From assembly GCA_016718565.1 (NCBI GenBank), contig JADKCZ010000001.1, positions 1,364,001-1,428,000 of the forward strand: a DNA stretch of 64,000 nucleotides. Reading direction: 5' to 3'. Numbering within the stretch: the first letter of the stretch is position 1; every line of letters starts with the position of its first letter. The DNA is from Anaeromyxobacter sp. (GTDB lineage: Bacteria > Myxococcota > Myxococcia > Myxococcales > Anaeromyxobacteraceae). The position numbers were made by a program, and so were the translations under genes. Below are positions 21,679-31,929 of this stretch, piece by piece. The notes beneath the pieces are model-generated. The model was not told where the DNA came from and did no database searches. It saw nothing but the letters and a program-made list of their open reading frames with translations.

Positions 21679-21777
21679 GCCGCGGCTCGTCCGGGGGGTT
21701 CCGCGCGCGGGCCTCGATTGAGCGTAGCGTGGACCCTCGCAGTGGACGTGGACGCAGCAGGAAGGCGAGGCGCACGG

Positions 21778-21999
21778 ATGGACTGGAACCGCATCGAGGG
21801 CAACTGGAAGCAGTTCAAGGGCAGCGTGAAGGAGCAGTGGGGCAAGCTGACCGACGACCAGCTGGACGTGATCGCCGGGCGACGCGAGCACCTGGCTGGC
21901 CAGATCCAGGAGGTCTACGGGATCACCAAGAAGGAGGCCGGCAAGCAGCTCTACGACTGGCAGAAGATGCTAAAGGACGTGGCCGTCGCGAAGAGCTGA
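21778..21999 (+). CDS. CsbD family stress-response protein
   Basis: A 73-residue soluble protein of the CsbD family, which is induced by general stress in several bacteria but has no known biochemical role. The family signature is visible: MDWNRIEGNWKQFKGSVKEQWGKLTDDQLD, then GRREHLAGQIQEVYGITKKEA. GAGG lies close upstream of the ATG. A second, divergent CsbD member lies at 25426-25605. Confidence 0.9.
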   Translation: MDWNRIEGNWKQFKGSVKEQWGKLTDDQLDVIAGRREHLAGQIQEVYGITKKEAGKQLYDWQKMLKDVAVAKS

Positions 22000-22076
22000 G
22001 CCCCGGCGGGCTGGTCGGGCGGACCCGGCCGCGCCGGTCCCAGGAGGTGCGCGGCCGGTTGGGGGTCGCGCGCGCC

Positions 22077-22420
22077 ACCGATCCGACCGCGGCCCAGGCC
22101 ATCCTCGACCTCACCACCGCCTGCGACGACGCCGCCGGCCGGACGCGCTATCCGGTCTCCAGGTCCGGCACCCTGGGCGGGCAGGCCCTGGCCCCTGGCC
22201 CGCACAGGTCCACCTCGGACCTCTCCGTCACCTCCGGCGACGTCACGCTCGACGCCCGGGGCGACGCCGACGCGGTCTTCATCTTCCAGGCGGCCTCCAC
22301 GGCGACCACCACCGCCGGGCGCCAGGCCGTCCTGGCCAACGGCGCCAAGGCCGCCGGCCCGGATCGCCGCGGTCAGCCTGGACGGCATCACCATCGTGCA
22401 GCCGGCGCCGTGGCGGCGTC
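22077..22420 (+). pseudogene. Decayed ice-binding (DUF3494) gene fragment
   Basis: An open stretch encodes clear DUF3494 motifs: AILDLTTACDDAAGRT, LGGQALAPG, STSDLSVTSGDVTLDARGDADAVFIFQ and RQAVLANGAKAA. No signal peptide or start precedes it. After AKAA the expected NVFWQV region is missing. A different frame then gives AAVSLDGITIVQPAP, which resembles the extreme C-terminus of the intact gene at 6767-7864. So it has lost its 5' end and suffered an internal deletion with a frameshift. Confidence 0.75.
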
Positions 22421-22476
22421 GCCTCAGGCGTCGGGACGGGCCTTCCACCGGTCGACTCCGGGTGGCAGGCCCGTCT

Positions 22477-24240
<1,764 letters not shown>

Positions 24241-24279
24241 GTCTGGTCCTCCGGGAGGCCGGTGGGGTCGGGCATGGGC

Positions 24280-25356
24280 TCACCAGCGCAGCAGCACCAG
24301 CTCGCAGGCGAAGCCGGGGCCCATGGCGGCCAGCACCCCGACGTCCCCGGGGCGCGCCTCGGCGGCGTCGAGGTGGTCGCGCAGCACGAAGAGGACCGAG
24401 GCCGAGGAGAGGTTCCCCACCTCCCGCAAGGAGGCCCAGCTCCGCGCCAGGGCGGCCTCGGGCAGCTGGAGCCCGGACTGGAGCGCCTCCAGCACCCTGG
24501 GGCCGCCGGTGTGCGCGATCCAGTGCCGGACGTCGGCGCGGCGCAGCCCCTGCGACCCGAGGAAGGCGTCCACGTCGGCGCCGACCCGGCCCTCCACCAC
24601 CTCGGGCACCTTGGCCGAGAGCACGATCTTGAAGCCGGTGTCGACGACGTCCCACCCCATGACCCACTCTGTGTCCGGGTAGAAGACGGAGCGGGTCGCC
24701 AGGATCCGCGGCGCACCTGCGCGTGGGGGCCGGGCGCCGCCGCCGAGCACCACGGCCGCCGCGCCGTCGCCGAAGAGGCCGGTGGCCACCACGTTGGGGA
24801 TGGAGAGGTCGTCGGGCTGGAGCGTGAGCGAGCAGAGCTCCACCGACAGCAACACCGCCACCTCCTCCGGGAAGGCGCGCAGGGCGTCGGCGGCGCGGGC
24901 CACCCCGGCGGCGCCCGCCAGGCAGCCCAGGCCGAAGATGGGGGTCCGCTTCACCGAGGGGCGGAGGCCCAGCCGGTTGATGAGCCGGGCGTCGAGCGAG
25001 GGGGTGGCGATGCCGGTGGTGGTGACGAAGAGCAGGTGGCCGACGTCCTGCGGCTCGAGGCCGGCGCGGGCCAGCCCGTCGCGGATGGCCGCCTCCCCCA
25101 CCTCGAGGCCCACCCGCAGCCACGCCTCGTTGCGCCGCCCGAAGCAGCCCAGGGCGGCGTACTCGGCCAGCGGCAGGGCCAGGTGGCGTCCGCCCACCAG
25201 CGTGGAGCGGTGGATCTGGGCGAGCCGGTCGGGGTTGAAGTGCTGCCCACTCCACTGCGCGGTGAGGGCCGCCGTGAGGGCCTCCTGGTCGACGTGGTGG
25301 GCCGGGAGGGCGCGTCCGACGGAGAGGATCTCGGGGCCGAGGGCCGAAGGGCTCAT
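24280..25356 (-). CDS. Type III polyketide synthase (chalcone/stilbene synthase-like)
   Basis: A 358-residue homodimeric condensing enzyme that extends an acyl starter with malonyl-CoA to alkylresorcinols, pyrones or similar. The catalytic triad is visible: Cys145 (GLGCLAGAAG), His282 (AHTGGPRVLE) and Asn315 (GNLSSAS). TGIATPSLDARL and GLFGDGAAAVVLG are also family hallmarks. AGGAGG precedes the ATG at 25356. With the adjacent acyl-activating enzyme it forms a two-gene biosynthetic unit. I see no methyltransferase or oxidoreductase beside it, so the product may be a simple alkyl-phenol or pyrone, perhaps a membrane lipid. Confidence 0.92.
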   Translation of the reverse strand: MSPSALGPEILSVGRALPAHHVDQEALTAALTAQWSGQHFNPDRLAQIHRSTLVGGRHLALPLAEYAALGCFGRRNEAWLRVGLEVGEAAIRDGLARAGLEPQDVGHLLFVTTTGIATPSLDARLINRLGLRPSVKRTPIFGLGCLAGAAGVARAADALRAFPEEVAVLLSVELCSLTLQPDDLSIPNVVATGLFGDGAAAVVLGGGARPPRAGAPRILATRSVFYPDTEWVMGWDVVDTGFKIVLSAKVPEVVEGRVGADVDAFLGSQGLRRADVRHWIAHTGGPRVLEALQSGLQLPEAALARSWASLREVGNLSSASVLFVLRDHLDAAEARPGDVGVLAAMGPGFACELVLLRW

Positions 25357-25425
25357 CGAGCCTCCTGGTGTGGTCCGGTGAGGCCCGGCCGGCCCGCTGT
25401 CCTGGGCCGGCCGCGCTGGACCTGG

Positions 25426-25605
25426 CTACTTCCCGAGCACCTTCTCGACCTGGCCCACCTTCTCCTGAGCCTGGCCGGCGCGCTTCTGGGCCTTCCCCTC
25501 GGCCTCCAGCCTCGGCTTGCCGAGCAGGGAGCCGGTCGCCTCCTTGATGGTGCCCTTGACCTTCTCGAGCTTGCCCTTCGCCTCGTCGTGGGTGCTGGTC
25601 TTCAT
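25426..25605 (-). CDS. CsbD-like small protein (59 aa)
   Basis: A 59-residue Lys/Glu-rich protein translated from the ATG at 25605: MKTSTHDEAKGKLEKVKG, then TIKEATGSLLGKPRLEAEG and a terminal QEKVGQVEKVLGK. The pattern of KGK-EKVKGTIKEA-G matches the short CsbD variants. GGAGG lies before the start. It follows a secreted Cys-containing protein gene on the same strand. It is a second member of a family also present at 21778-21999. Confidence 0.85.
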   Translation of the reverse strand: MKTSTHDEAKGKLEKVKGTIKEATGSLLGKPRLEAEGKAQKRAGQAQEKVGQVEKVLGK

Positions 25606-25638
25606 GTGGTCTCCTCCATGCCTGCGGTGGGTGAGGGC

Positions 25639-26253
25639 TCAGCGCTGGCCGAAGCGGACCTTGGCGTCGTTGACGCAGCGGTCCTTGGTGTCGCCCGACA
25701 GGCTGTCGCACTTCTCCTTGGCCACGGCGTAGTCTGCGTCGTTCTTCTCGCCGGCGGCGTCCTGGCGGGCCTCGGTCCTGATGGCGGAGGCCTTGGCGTT
25801 GGCATCGGCCGACTTCTCGTCGGCGGCCATCTTGGCCTTGGTGGTGGTGAGCCGCGCCTCGGCGTCCGACTCGGCGTGCACCTTGGCCGCCTTGGCCTCC
25901 TTGACGCAGACGTCCTTGTCGTTGCCGGCCCGGTCGTCACAGCGCTCCATCGACACCTTGTAGGCGGCCTCGGCCTTGGCCACGCGCACGGCGTTGTGGG
26001 TCTTGGCGGTCGGCTTGTACTCGGCCTCGAGCTCGGCCTCGGCGACCTTCCCCTTGCCCTTCGCCTCGGCCACGCAGATGTCCTTGGCGTTCTTGGCGAG
26101 CGCGTTGCAGCCGGACAGGCCCGCCTTGGTGTTGGCCTCGATGGTCTTCTCGGCGGCCTGGTACTGGTCCTTGGTCATGGTCTCGGCACCGGCCAGGGGG
26201 CTGAAGGCGAGGCCGGCGGCGAGGGTGAGCAGGTTCAACGTGTGGCTCTTCAT
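25639..26253 (-). CDS. Secreted Lys/Ala/Glu-rich protein with repeated Cys-Asp-Cys modules
   Basis: A 204-residue protein with a signal peptide (MKSHTLNLLTLAAGLAFSPLAGA). The mature part is highly charged, mostly helical, and contains three similar modules with paired Cys: CNALAKNAKDICVAEAKGKG, CDDRAGNDKDVCVKEAKAAK and CDSLSGDTKDRCVNDAKVRF. Each looks like a disulfide-linked helical hairpin (C-x8/9-C). Similar proteins occur in other Proteobacteria as periplasmic proteins of unknown role. It lies 33 bp upstream of the CsbD gene on the same strand, so the two are likely co-transcribed. Confidence 0.8.
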   Translation of the reverse strand: MKSHTLNLLTLAAGLAFSPLAGAETMTKDQYQAAEKTIEANTKAGLSGCNALAKNAKDICVAEAKGKGKVAEAELEAEYKPTAKTHNAVRVAKAEAAYKVSMERCDDRAGNDKDVCVKEAKAAKVHAESDAEARLTTTKAKMAADEKSADANAKASAIRTEARQDAAGEKNDADYAVAKEKCDSLSGDTKDRCVNDAKVRFGQR

Positions 26254-26593
26254 GGAGTGCTCCTGACGGTGGGGTGGGGTGGGGTGTTCCTGGGCGCTTG
26301 GGTTCGCCGCCCGTCAAGACACTGCATCCGCCGTGCGAGGGCGCATCGGCCCGCCGGCGCTGCACCCGGGCCAGGACGGCGCCGGAGGCCTGCGTCCACG
26401 AGGAGGCCGCGGACGTTCGGGCCGGGCCGTGGACGTTCGGGCGGAGCCGGGCTCGCAGGCGGTCAGGCATCGACCGCACAGCCCCAGGCGAGTCCCGTCG
26501 AGCACGCTCGTGGGCCAGGCGGCCGGACCCTGGCCTGACCGAGGACCTGCGCCTGCGGGGGGAGCCGGCCGCCAGCGGGATGAGGTGGCGCGC
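26254..26593. other. Gene-free region, 340 bp
   Basis: No convincing gene. It contains a short (GGGGT)n tract near 26270-26287 and two copies of GGACGTTCGGGC about 18 bp apart near 26412 and 26430. The promoter for the secreted protein at 26253 must lie here, but I cannot point to one. Confidence 0.5.
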
Positions 26594-27418
26594 TCAGGCG
26601 CCGACGAAGGCCAGCAGGTCGGCGTTGAGCCGGTCCTTGTGCGTGTCCGCCAGGCCATGAGGGGCGCCCTGGTACACCTTCAAGGTGGCCCCCTTGACGA
26701 GCTGCGCCGAGCGGAGGCCCGCCGCGGCGATGGGCACGATCTGGTCGTCGTCGCCGTGGACCACCAGCGTCGGCACGTCGAAGCGCTCGAGGTCCGCGGT
26801 GAAGTCGGTCTCGGAGAAGGCCTCGATGCAGTCGTAGGCGTTCCTGTGGCCGGCCAGCATGCCCTGGAGCCAGAAGGCGTCCATCACCCCCTGGGAGACC
26901 ATGGCGCCGGGACGGTTGGCCCCGAAGAAGGGGCCGCTGGCGAGGTCGCGATAGAGCTGTGACCGATCCGCCAGCGCGCCGCGGCGGATGGCGTCGAAGG
27001 CCTCCAGCGGCACTCCCGCCGGGTTGGTCGGGGTCCTCAGCATCAGGGGCGGGACCGCGGAGATCAGCGCAGCCTTGGCCACCCGCGCCGTGCCGTGCCG
27101 GCCGATGTAGCGGGCCACCTCGCCTCCGCCCGCGGAGAAGCCCACCAGCGTGGCGTCCTTCAGGTCGAGCGCCTCGATGAGCTCCCCGAGGTCGTCCGCG
27201 TAGGTGTCCATGTCGTTGCCGCTCCAGGGCTGGCTCGAGCGGCCGTGTCCGCGGCGGTCGTGGGCCACGCAGCGGAAGCCCCTGGAGGCCAGGTGCAGCA
27301 TGGCCGCCTCCCAGCTGTCCGAGCAGAGCGGCCAGCCGTGGCTGAACACCACCGGCCGCCCCGCGCCCCAGTCCTTGAAGGAGAGGCTCGCCCCGCTCTT
27401 GGTCGTGAAGGTTCCCAT
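26594..27418 (-). CDS. Alpha/beta hydrolase (non-haem chloroperoxidase / esterase type)
   Basis: A 274-residue cytoplasmic serine hydrolase. The catalytic triad is Ser in the nucleophile elbow (GFSAGGGE), Asp in VHGDDDQIVP and His in GAPHGL. The oxyanion region HGWPLCSDSW and AHDRRGHGRSSQPW are typical of the cofactor-free haloperoxidase-like esterases. The physiological substrate is unknown. The ATG at 27418 begins the family's usual MGTFTTKSG start. An inverted repeat at 27581-27606 upstream may be a regulator site. Confidence 0.88.
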   Translation of the reverse strand: MGTFTTKSGASLSFKDWGAGRPVVFSHGWPLCSDSWEAAMLHLASRGFRCVAHDRRGHGRSSQPWSGNDMDTYADDLGELIEALDLKDATLVGFSAGGGEVARYIGRHGTARVAKAALISAVPPLMLRTPTNPAGVPLEAFDAIRRGALADRSQLYRDLASGPFFGANRPGAMVSQGVMDAFWLQGMLAGHRNAYDCIEAFSETDFTADLERFDVPTLVVHGDDDQIVPIAAAGLRSAQLVKGATLKVYQGAPHGLADTHKDRLNADLLAFVGA

Positions 27419-27580
27419 GGTGGCTCCTGTCCGCCTGGTGCTGGGCCGGCTCCGGCCCCCACCGCGGGAAGCAAGAGGCGTGCTCCCGTGGCCGGGTGCA
27501 CGGGACGGCCTGCGACCTCGGGACAGCGGCCCGATCCGGCCGACCAGCCAGGGTCCAGGCGATCGCGACGTCGCCACTGG

Positions 27581-27606
27581 CTCGTTCGCAAACGTTCTCG
27601 AACGAG
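27581..27606. promoter_or_regulatory. Inverted repeat upstream of the hydrolase gene
   Basis: CTCGTTCG (27581-27588) and CGAACGAG (27599-27606) are perfect inverted 8-mers separated by 10 bp. They lie 163 bp upstream of the hydrolase start and about 54 bp from the end of the next gene. A TetR- or MarR-type operator is possible, but no such regulator is adjacent. Confidence 0.4.
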
Positions 27607-27659
27607 GCGAGGGCCGTCGAGGCGGCCGCCAGCTCGACGACTGCCGCTCCGCGACGCCC

Positions 27660-30209
27660 CTAAGAGTCGTCACCCTGGCGCCCGACGCGCTCGAAGCACT
27701 CGGGGCACATGCCGTGGGTGAACTGGGCGTCGGTGCGGGTGCTGACGTAGTCCTCGAACTGCTGCCAGGCGCCGCCCTCGTCCCGGATCTTCTTGCACCA
27801 GGCGCAGGTGGGGAGCAGCCCGGTGAGGAGCTTCACCTTGCGCATCTCCTCGTCCACCCGCGCCGCCAGGGCCGCCTCGCGGCGGTGCAGCGACCTGGTG
27901 CGGGCGAGGTGCACGCCCACCGCGAGCCCCAGCGTCGCCAGGGCCACCGTCAGCGCGAACCACGGCGTCTGCCACGGGTGTGGCTCGATCTCGAAGGCCA
28001 GGGTGGCGGGCGGACCCCAGGCCCCGGCGGCGCTGGCGGCCGCCACCTCGAAGAGGTAGCGGCCCGGGTCCAGGGTCGTGAAGTGGGCCACCCGCTCGCC
28101 GGCGGCGTCCAGGAAGGCGTCGTCGAGGCCGAGCAGCCGGTGGTGGAAGCGGATCCGCTCGGCGGCGGCCAGCGCCAGGCCCGTGTAGCGGACGTCGACG
28201 CGCCGGGTCCCCGCCGGCAGCCGGAGCACGCCACCCACGGGCCAGGGGTGGCCGTCCACGGTCACCTCCTCGACCCGCGCCGGCGGCGGCGCCTGGCTGG
28301 GACCGAGGCGGGCGGGATCGATCACCGCCACCCCGCGGATGGTGGCAAACCAGAGGCGCCCGTCCCTGGCCCGCCAGGCCGACGGCTCGACGCCCCCGTT
28401 GCACTCCCGCTCGCGCATGCCGTCCGCCGTCCCGAAGGCCGTCGGCGCCACCGCGCCGCGGCGCCCCGCCGCGACCTCGTCCAGGTCCGACCGCTTGACG
28501 CGGCTGATGCCGCGGGTCCCGGAGAGCCAGAGGTGGCCGGCTCCGTCGTCCAGGATGGCGAGGACCGTGTCCTCGAACAGCCCCTCGCGCTGGGTCCACC
28601 GCTCCAGCCGATCCCCCGTCAGGCGCGCCAGGCCGTCGCCCACCGTCCCGATCCAGAGGCCGCCGCCTGGCTCCGCGCGCAGCGCGGTCACGTCGCCGCG
28701 GAACGGCTGCCCGCCGATCGTGGCGGGGACCAGCCGGTTGCCCTCCACGCGCGCCAGCGCGGTGGTCGTCCCCACCCACAGCCGTCCCGGGGACTCCTCG
28801 GCGAGGGCGTTGACCTTGTCGCCGAGCAGCGCCGGGTCGGCGTCGAGCCGGCGGAAGCGGTCGTCCACCAGGCGGAAGACGCCGTGGGAGGTGCCCAGCC
28901 AGACGGTCCCGCGGGCGTCCTCGTGGATGGTCCGGGCGAGGTGGTCGGCGAGGCCGCTCTCCTTCCCGTAGCGCCGCGCGCCGCGCGGCCCGAAGCGGGT
29001 CACCCCGTCGCCGGTGCCCACCCACAGGTCGCCGGCGCGGTCCTCCAGCAGGCCACCCAGGCGCGCGCCCCGGAGCTCGGCGGCGTGGGGCGTCTGGACC
29101 TGGCCTCCGCGCAGCCGGTCCAGCCCACCGTCGCTGGTGATCCAGATCGACTCGTCCCGGCGCTGGAGGACCGACCAGACCACGTCGGCGGAGAGCCCCT
29201 CCTCGCGGGCCATGGTGACGACCTGGCCCCACCGGAGCCGGTACAGGCCACCGGACTCGGTGCCGGCCCAGAGGTCACCCTCGCCGTCCTCGGCCAGCGT
29301 GTGGACATCCAGCGGGCTCACCGTCCCCACCACCGCCTCGGCGCGATCGCCCCACACCCGGACCAGGGGTCGCCCCTCCGTCCCGACCCAGAGCGCGCCC
29401 AGGTGGTCCTCCAGCAGCGCCAGGACCAGGGAGGACCCGGCGAACGGGACCGTCTCGAGGCGCCCCGAGCCCGGCGTGCGGCGGGCCAGCCCCCGGCTCG
29501 TGCCCACCCAGAGCACGCCGTCCCGCGTCACCCGGAGGGAAGTCACCACCTCCGAAGGCAACCCGGCCGTGCCCATGACCTCCAGGCGACCGTCGACGAG
29601 CCGCGCCAGGCCGCCGTAGCCGCCGATCCAGAGCTCTCGCCCGAGCCGCGCCAGGGTGAGCACCCGCTGGTCCTCGAGCCCCTCGAGTCGCTCCACCCGC
29701 GGCGTGGCCCCGGGCCGGACCCGTCGCACGCCGTCTCCCTCGGTGGCCACCCAGAGGCCGCCCTCATCGTCCGGCGACAGCGCCGTCACGGCCGCGTCGG
29801 CGCCCAGCCCCAGGGTCTCGAAGGCGCCGTCCCGGAGCAGGCTCAGGCCACGCGAGGTCCCGATCCAGATCAGACCGTCCCGGTCCTCGAGCAGGGCGGT
29901 GATCTCGTTGCCGGCCAGCCCAGGCGTGTCGAGGTGGGTGAAGACCTTGAACCTGACGCCGTCGAAGCGGACCAGCCCCTCCTGCGTCCCGATCCAGAGG
30001 TATCCGCTCCGGGCCGCCAGGAGCCGGTGGACGACGTTGTGCGGCAGCCCCTCGCGGTAGGTCCAGCGCTCCCGGATGCACTGCGAGAGGGCTTGTGGCG
30101 CCTCGGCGGCCACCGCTGGCCACGCGGTGGCCAGCAGGATGGCCAGGCCCAGGCGGCGGTGGAGGCCTCGAGCTGCCATGGTGGACGGGGCGGTGCCCTG
30201 GTGGCTCAT
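27660..30209 (-). CDS. Two-component-type beta-propeller (Reg_prop/Y_Y_Y) membrane protein without a kinase domain
   Basis: An 849-residue protein. A signal peptide is followed by about a dozen Reg_prop repeats of the form GxLWVGTxxGLxRL, the two seven-bladed propellers of hybrid sensors, up to residue ~590. A Y_Y_Y domain (VRYTGLALAAAERIRFHHRL, about 640-720) and one transmembrane segment (about 735-755) follow. Where a histidine kinase would be expected there is only a short coiled coil and a compact Cys motif: LLPTCAWCKKIRDEGG and HGMCPECFERV. That tail is known at the ends of some response regulators. The ATG at 30209 has GGAG close upstream. Output mechanism unknown. Confidence 0.82.
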   Translation of the reverse strand: MSHQGTAPSTMAARGLHRRLGLAILLATAWPAVAAEAPQALSQCIRERWTYREGLPHNVVHRLLAARSGYLWIGTQEGLVRFDGVRFKVFTHLDTPGLAGNEITALLEDRDGLIWIGTSRGLSLLRDGAFETLGLGADAAVTALSPDDEGGLWVATEGDGVRRVRPGATPRVERLEGLEDQRVLTLARLGRELWIGGYGGLARLVDGRLEVMGTAGLPSEVVTSLRVTRDGVLWVGTSRGLARRTPGSGRLETVPFAGSSLVLALLEDHLGALWVGTEGRPLVRVWGDRAEAVVGTVSPLDVHTLAEDGEGDLWAGTESGGLYRLRWGQVVTMAREEGLSADVVWSVLQRRDESIWITSDGGLDRLRGGQVQTPHAAELRGARLGGLLEDRAGDLWVGTGDGVTRFGPRGARRYGKESGLADHLARTIHEDARGTVWLGTSHGVFRLVDDRFRRLDADPALLGDKVNALAEESPGRLWVGTTTALARVEGNRLVPATIGGQPFRGDVTALRAEPGGGLWIGTVGDGLARLTGDRLERWTQREGLFEDTVLAILDDGAGHLWLSGTRGISRVKRSDLDEVAAGRRGAVAPTAFGTADGMRERECNGGVEPSAWRARDGRLWFATIRGVAVIDPARLGPSQAPPPARVEEVTVDGHPWPVGGVLRLPAGTRRVDVRYTGLALAAAERIRFHHRLLGLDDAFLDAAGERVAHFTTLDPGRYLFEVAAASAAGAWGPPATLAFEIEPHPWQTPWFALTVALATLGLAVGVHLARTRSLHRREAALAARVDEEMRKVKLLTGLLPTCAWCKKIRDEGGAWQQFEDYVSTRTDAQFTHGMCPECFERVGRQGDDS

Positions 30210-30276
30210 GTCTCCGGGGGACAAGGTCCTTCGCTTCCACCAGGGGTGTCAAGCCGGCGGGCCAGGGCGGCCAGCT

Positions 30277-30708
30277 TCAGCTCGCCACCTCGCGGAGCTG
30301 GATCACGTTGCCCTCCGGGTCGTGGCCGTCGCAGGCCCTGAAGCCCCCACCCGCCCACTCGCGATCCGACGGGTCCACGACGCCGCCCAGGCTGGCCGCG
30401 ACGGCTCGGGCCGCCGCGAGGCTGGCCACCGGGAAGAACGGCTTGATGGCGGCCTCCTCCCGGCGCTGCGGCGGGCGGGTGACCTCGAGGCCCGAGGCGA
30501 TCTCGGGGGGGATGGCGTGGAGGACCACCTGGTGCCCTGGCGCCTCGAGCACCGCGTGGTGCGGCCCCCGCTCGACGGGCCGCAGCGAGAGGACCTCCTC
30601 GTGGAACCTGGTGAGGCGCTCGAGGTCGAGTGCGAAGACCACGACGCCAGCGCCGGCGAGACTCGACAGGTGGCCCTCCGCAGGTTTCCCCGGGACCGGT
30701 CCCCGCAT
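30277..30708 (-). CDS. VOC (glyoxalase/bleomycin-resistance) superfamily protein
   Basis: A 143-residue protein of the vicinal oxygen chelate fold: VVVFALDLERLTRFHEEVLSL at the start and FRACDGHDPEGNVIQLRE at the end, with a metal-ligand-type Glu/His pattern. It is about the length of a two-module VOC monomer. Family members are dioxygenases, glyoxalases or resistance proteins; no substrate can be inferred. The ATG at 30708 lacks a good ribosome-binding site. It is a single gene ending 67 bp from the propeller protein. Confidence 0.75.
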   Translation of the reverse strand: MRGPVPGKPAEGHLSSLAGAGVVVFALDLERLTRFHEEVLSLRPVERGPHHAVLEAPGHQVVLHAIPPEIASGLEVTRPPQRREEAAIKPFFPVASLAAARAVAASLGGVVDPSDREWAGGGFRACDGHDPEGNVIQLREVAS

Positions 30709-30755
30709 GGGGGTGCGTTCCCCCTGGCTCCTGACCGGTCGGGTCGGTCGTGGTG

Positions 30756-30773
30756 TGCGACAAGTTGACAGAT
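30756..30773 (+). promoter_or_regulatory. Candidate operator shared with the TonB receptor gene
   Basis: TGCGACAAGTTGACAGAT lies 123 bp upstream of mbnP. The same-sense sequence upstream of the OprC-like receptor (40312-40329, minus strand) is TGCGACAACCTGCCACAT: 14 of 18 positions match. TTGACA within it also resembles a -35 box. Function is inference. Confidence 0.4.
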
Positions 30774-30895
30774 TGCCGCAGGATTGATCTGTGACAAGAG
30801 TGCCGTGTCGAGCGTCCGATCCTTGGGGGGCGGACGGGGCCGGCATCTCGTCGGTGACCACAGGTGCAACCCCCTGACATGAAAGGGATTTCACC

Positions 30896-31903
30896 ATGAA
30901 CCGCCTCCGCATGCTCTCCCTGGCTTCCATCGCCGCCCTCGCCGCCGCCTGTGGCGGCAGCTCGGAAGATCCGCCGCCCGCTGCCTGCACCTACGCCTAC
31001 ACCGCCTGGGGCACCTGCCAGCCCACCGGGACTCAGACCCGCACCGTCACCTCGGCGACGCCCGACGGCTGCACGGGCACCCCGGCGCTGAGCCAGGCGT
31101 GCCAGCCGGCCGTCACCATCGACTTCAAGGCGGTGGTGGGGGATCAGGCCTTCGACTGCACCAACCTCGCCGGCTACGCCGTCGGCACCGGGACCATCCC
31201 GCTGAAGCCGCGGGACTTCCGGTTCTACGTCTCCAACCTCCGGCTGGTGACCGCCGCCGGCGCCGAGGCCAGCGTCACCCTCGACACCACCGTCTGGCAG
31301 AACTTCGGCGTGGCGCTCCTCGACTTCGAGAACGCCACCGGGGCCTGCCTGGTCGGCTCGGCGGAGACCAACACCGCCGTCACCGGCACCGCGCCCGTCG
31401 GCACCTACGTCGGCCTGAGGTTCGACCTCGGGGTCCCGGCTGCCAGCAACCACTTCGACTACCAGTCGCCCTCCATGCTCCCGCCGCTCAACAACAGCGC
31501 GATGGCCTGGAGCTGGACCACCGGCTTCAAGTTCACCAAGATCGAGGTGAACATCCAGCGCGCGGCGCCGCCCGCGGCCCCGTTCACCTTCAACTTCCAC
31601 CTCGGCTCGTCCGGGTGCGGGCTCACCACCCCGGGTGACTACAGCACCGCCGTCTGCACCAAGCTCAACACCCCGGCGGTCGACCTGGCCGCCTTCGATC
31701 CGGCGACCCAGGCCGTGGCGTTCGACCTCGCCGCGCTCCTGGCCGGCATGAACCTGGACTCCGCCGACGGCGGCGGCGCCCCGGGCTGCATGTCGGGAGA
31801 GACCGATCCCGAGTGCTGGCCGACCTTCCCGCACCTCGGACTCACCGTCAACGGCCTCCCGGCCGATCCGCAGCAGTCCGTCTTCCGCGCCGTCGCCAAG
31901 TAG
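30896..31903 (+). CDS. mbnP: MbnP family copper-binding lipoprotein
   Basis: A 335-residue periplasmic lipoprotein (lipobox AAAC, GGSSED tether). Residues ~31-70 form a small thrombospondin-type-like Cys module (YTAWGTCQPTGTQTRTV). The rest matches MbnP, the metallo-mystery-pair four-Cys protein: VTIDFKAVVGDQAFDC, LKPRDFRFYVSNLRLV, VGTYVGLRFDLGVP and FTFNFHLGSSGCG. In characterised pairs the partner MbnH converts a Trp of MbnP to kynurenine, creating a copper site; the Trp in DPECWPTF is a candidate here. mbnH follows 26 bp later on the same strand, so they form an operon. Confidence 0.87.
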   Translation: MNRLRMLSLASIAALAAACGGSSEDPPPAACTYAYTAWGTCQPTGTQTRTVTSATPDGCTGTPALSQACQPAVTIDFKAVVGDQAFDCTNLAGYAVGTGTIPLKPRDFRFYVSNLRLVTAAGAEASVTLDTTVWQNFGVALLDFENATGACLVGSAETNTAVTGTAPVGTYVGLRFDLGVPAASNHFDYQSPSMLPPLNNSAMAWSWTTGFKFTKIEVNIQRAAPPAAPFTFNFHLGSSGCGLTTPGDYSTAVCTKLNTPAVDLAAFDPATQAVAFDLAALLAGMNLDSADGGGAPGCMSGETDPECWPTFPHLGLTVNGLPADPQQSVFRAVAK

Positions 31904-31929
31904 CCCCGGCCCCGGAGCCAGGAGGCCCC

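Noticed and set aside
27204..30341. 1045-codon plus-strand frame opposite the propeller protein
   Set aside because: Periodic because the Reg_prop repeats are periodic; a pure shadow.
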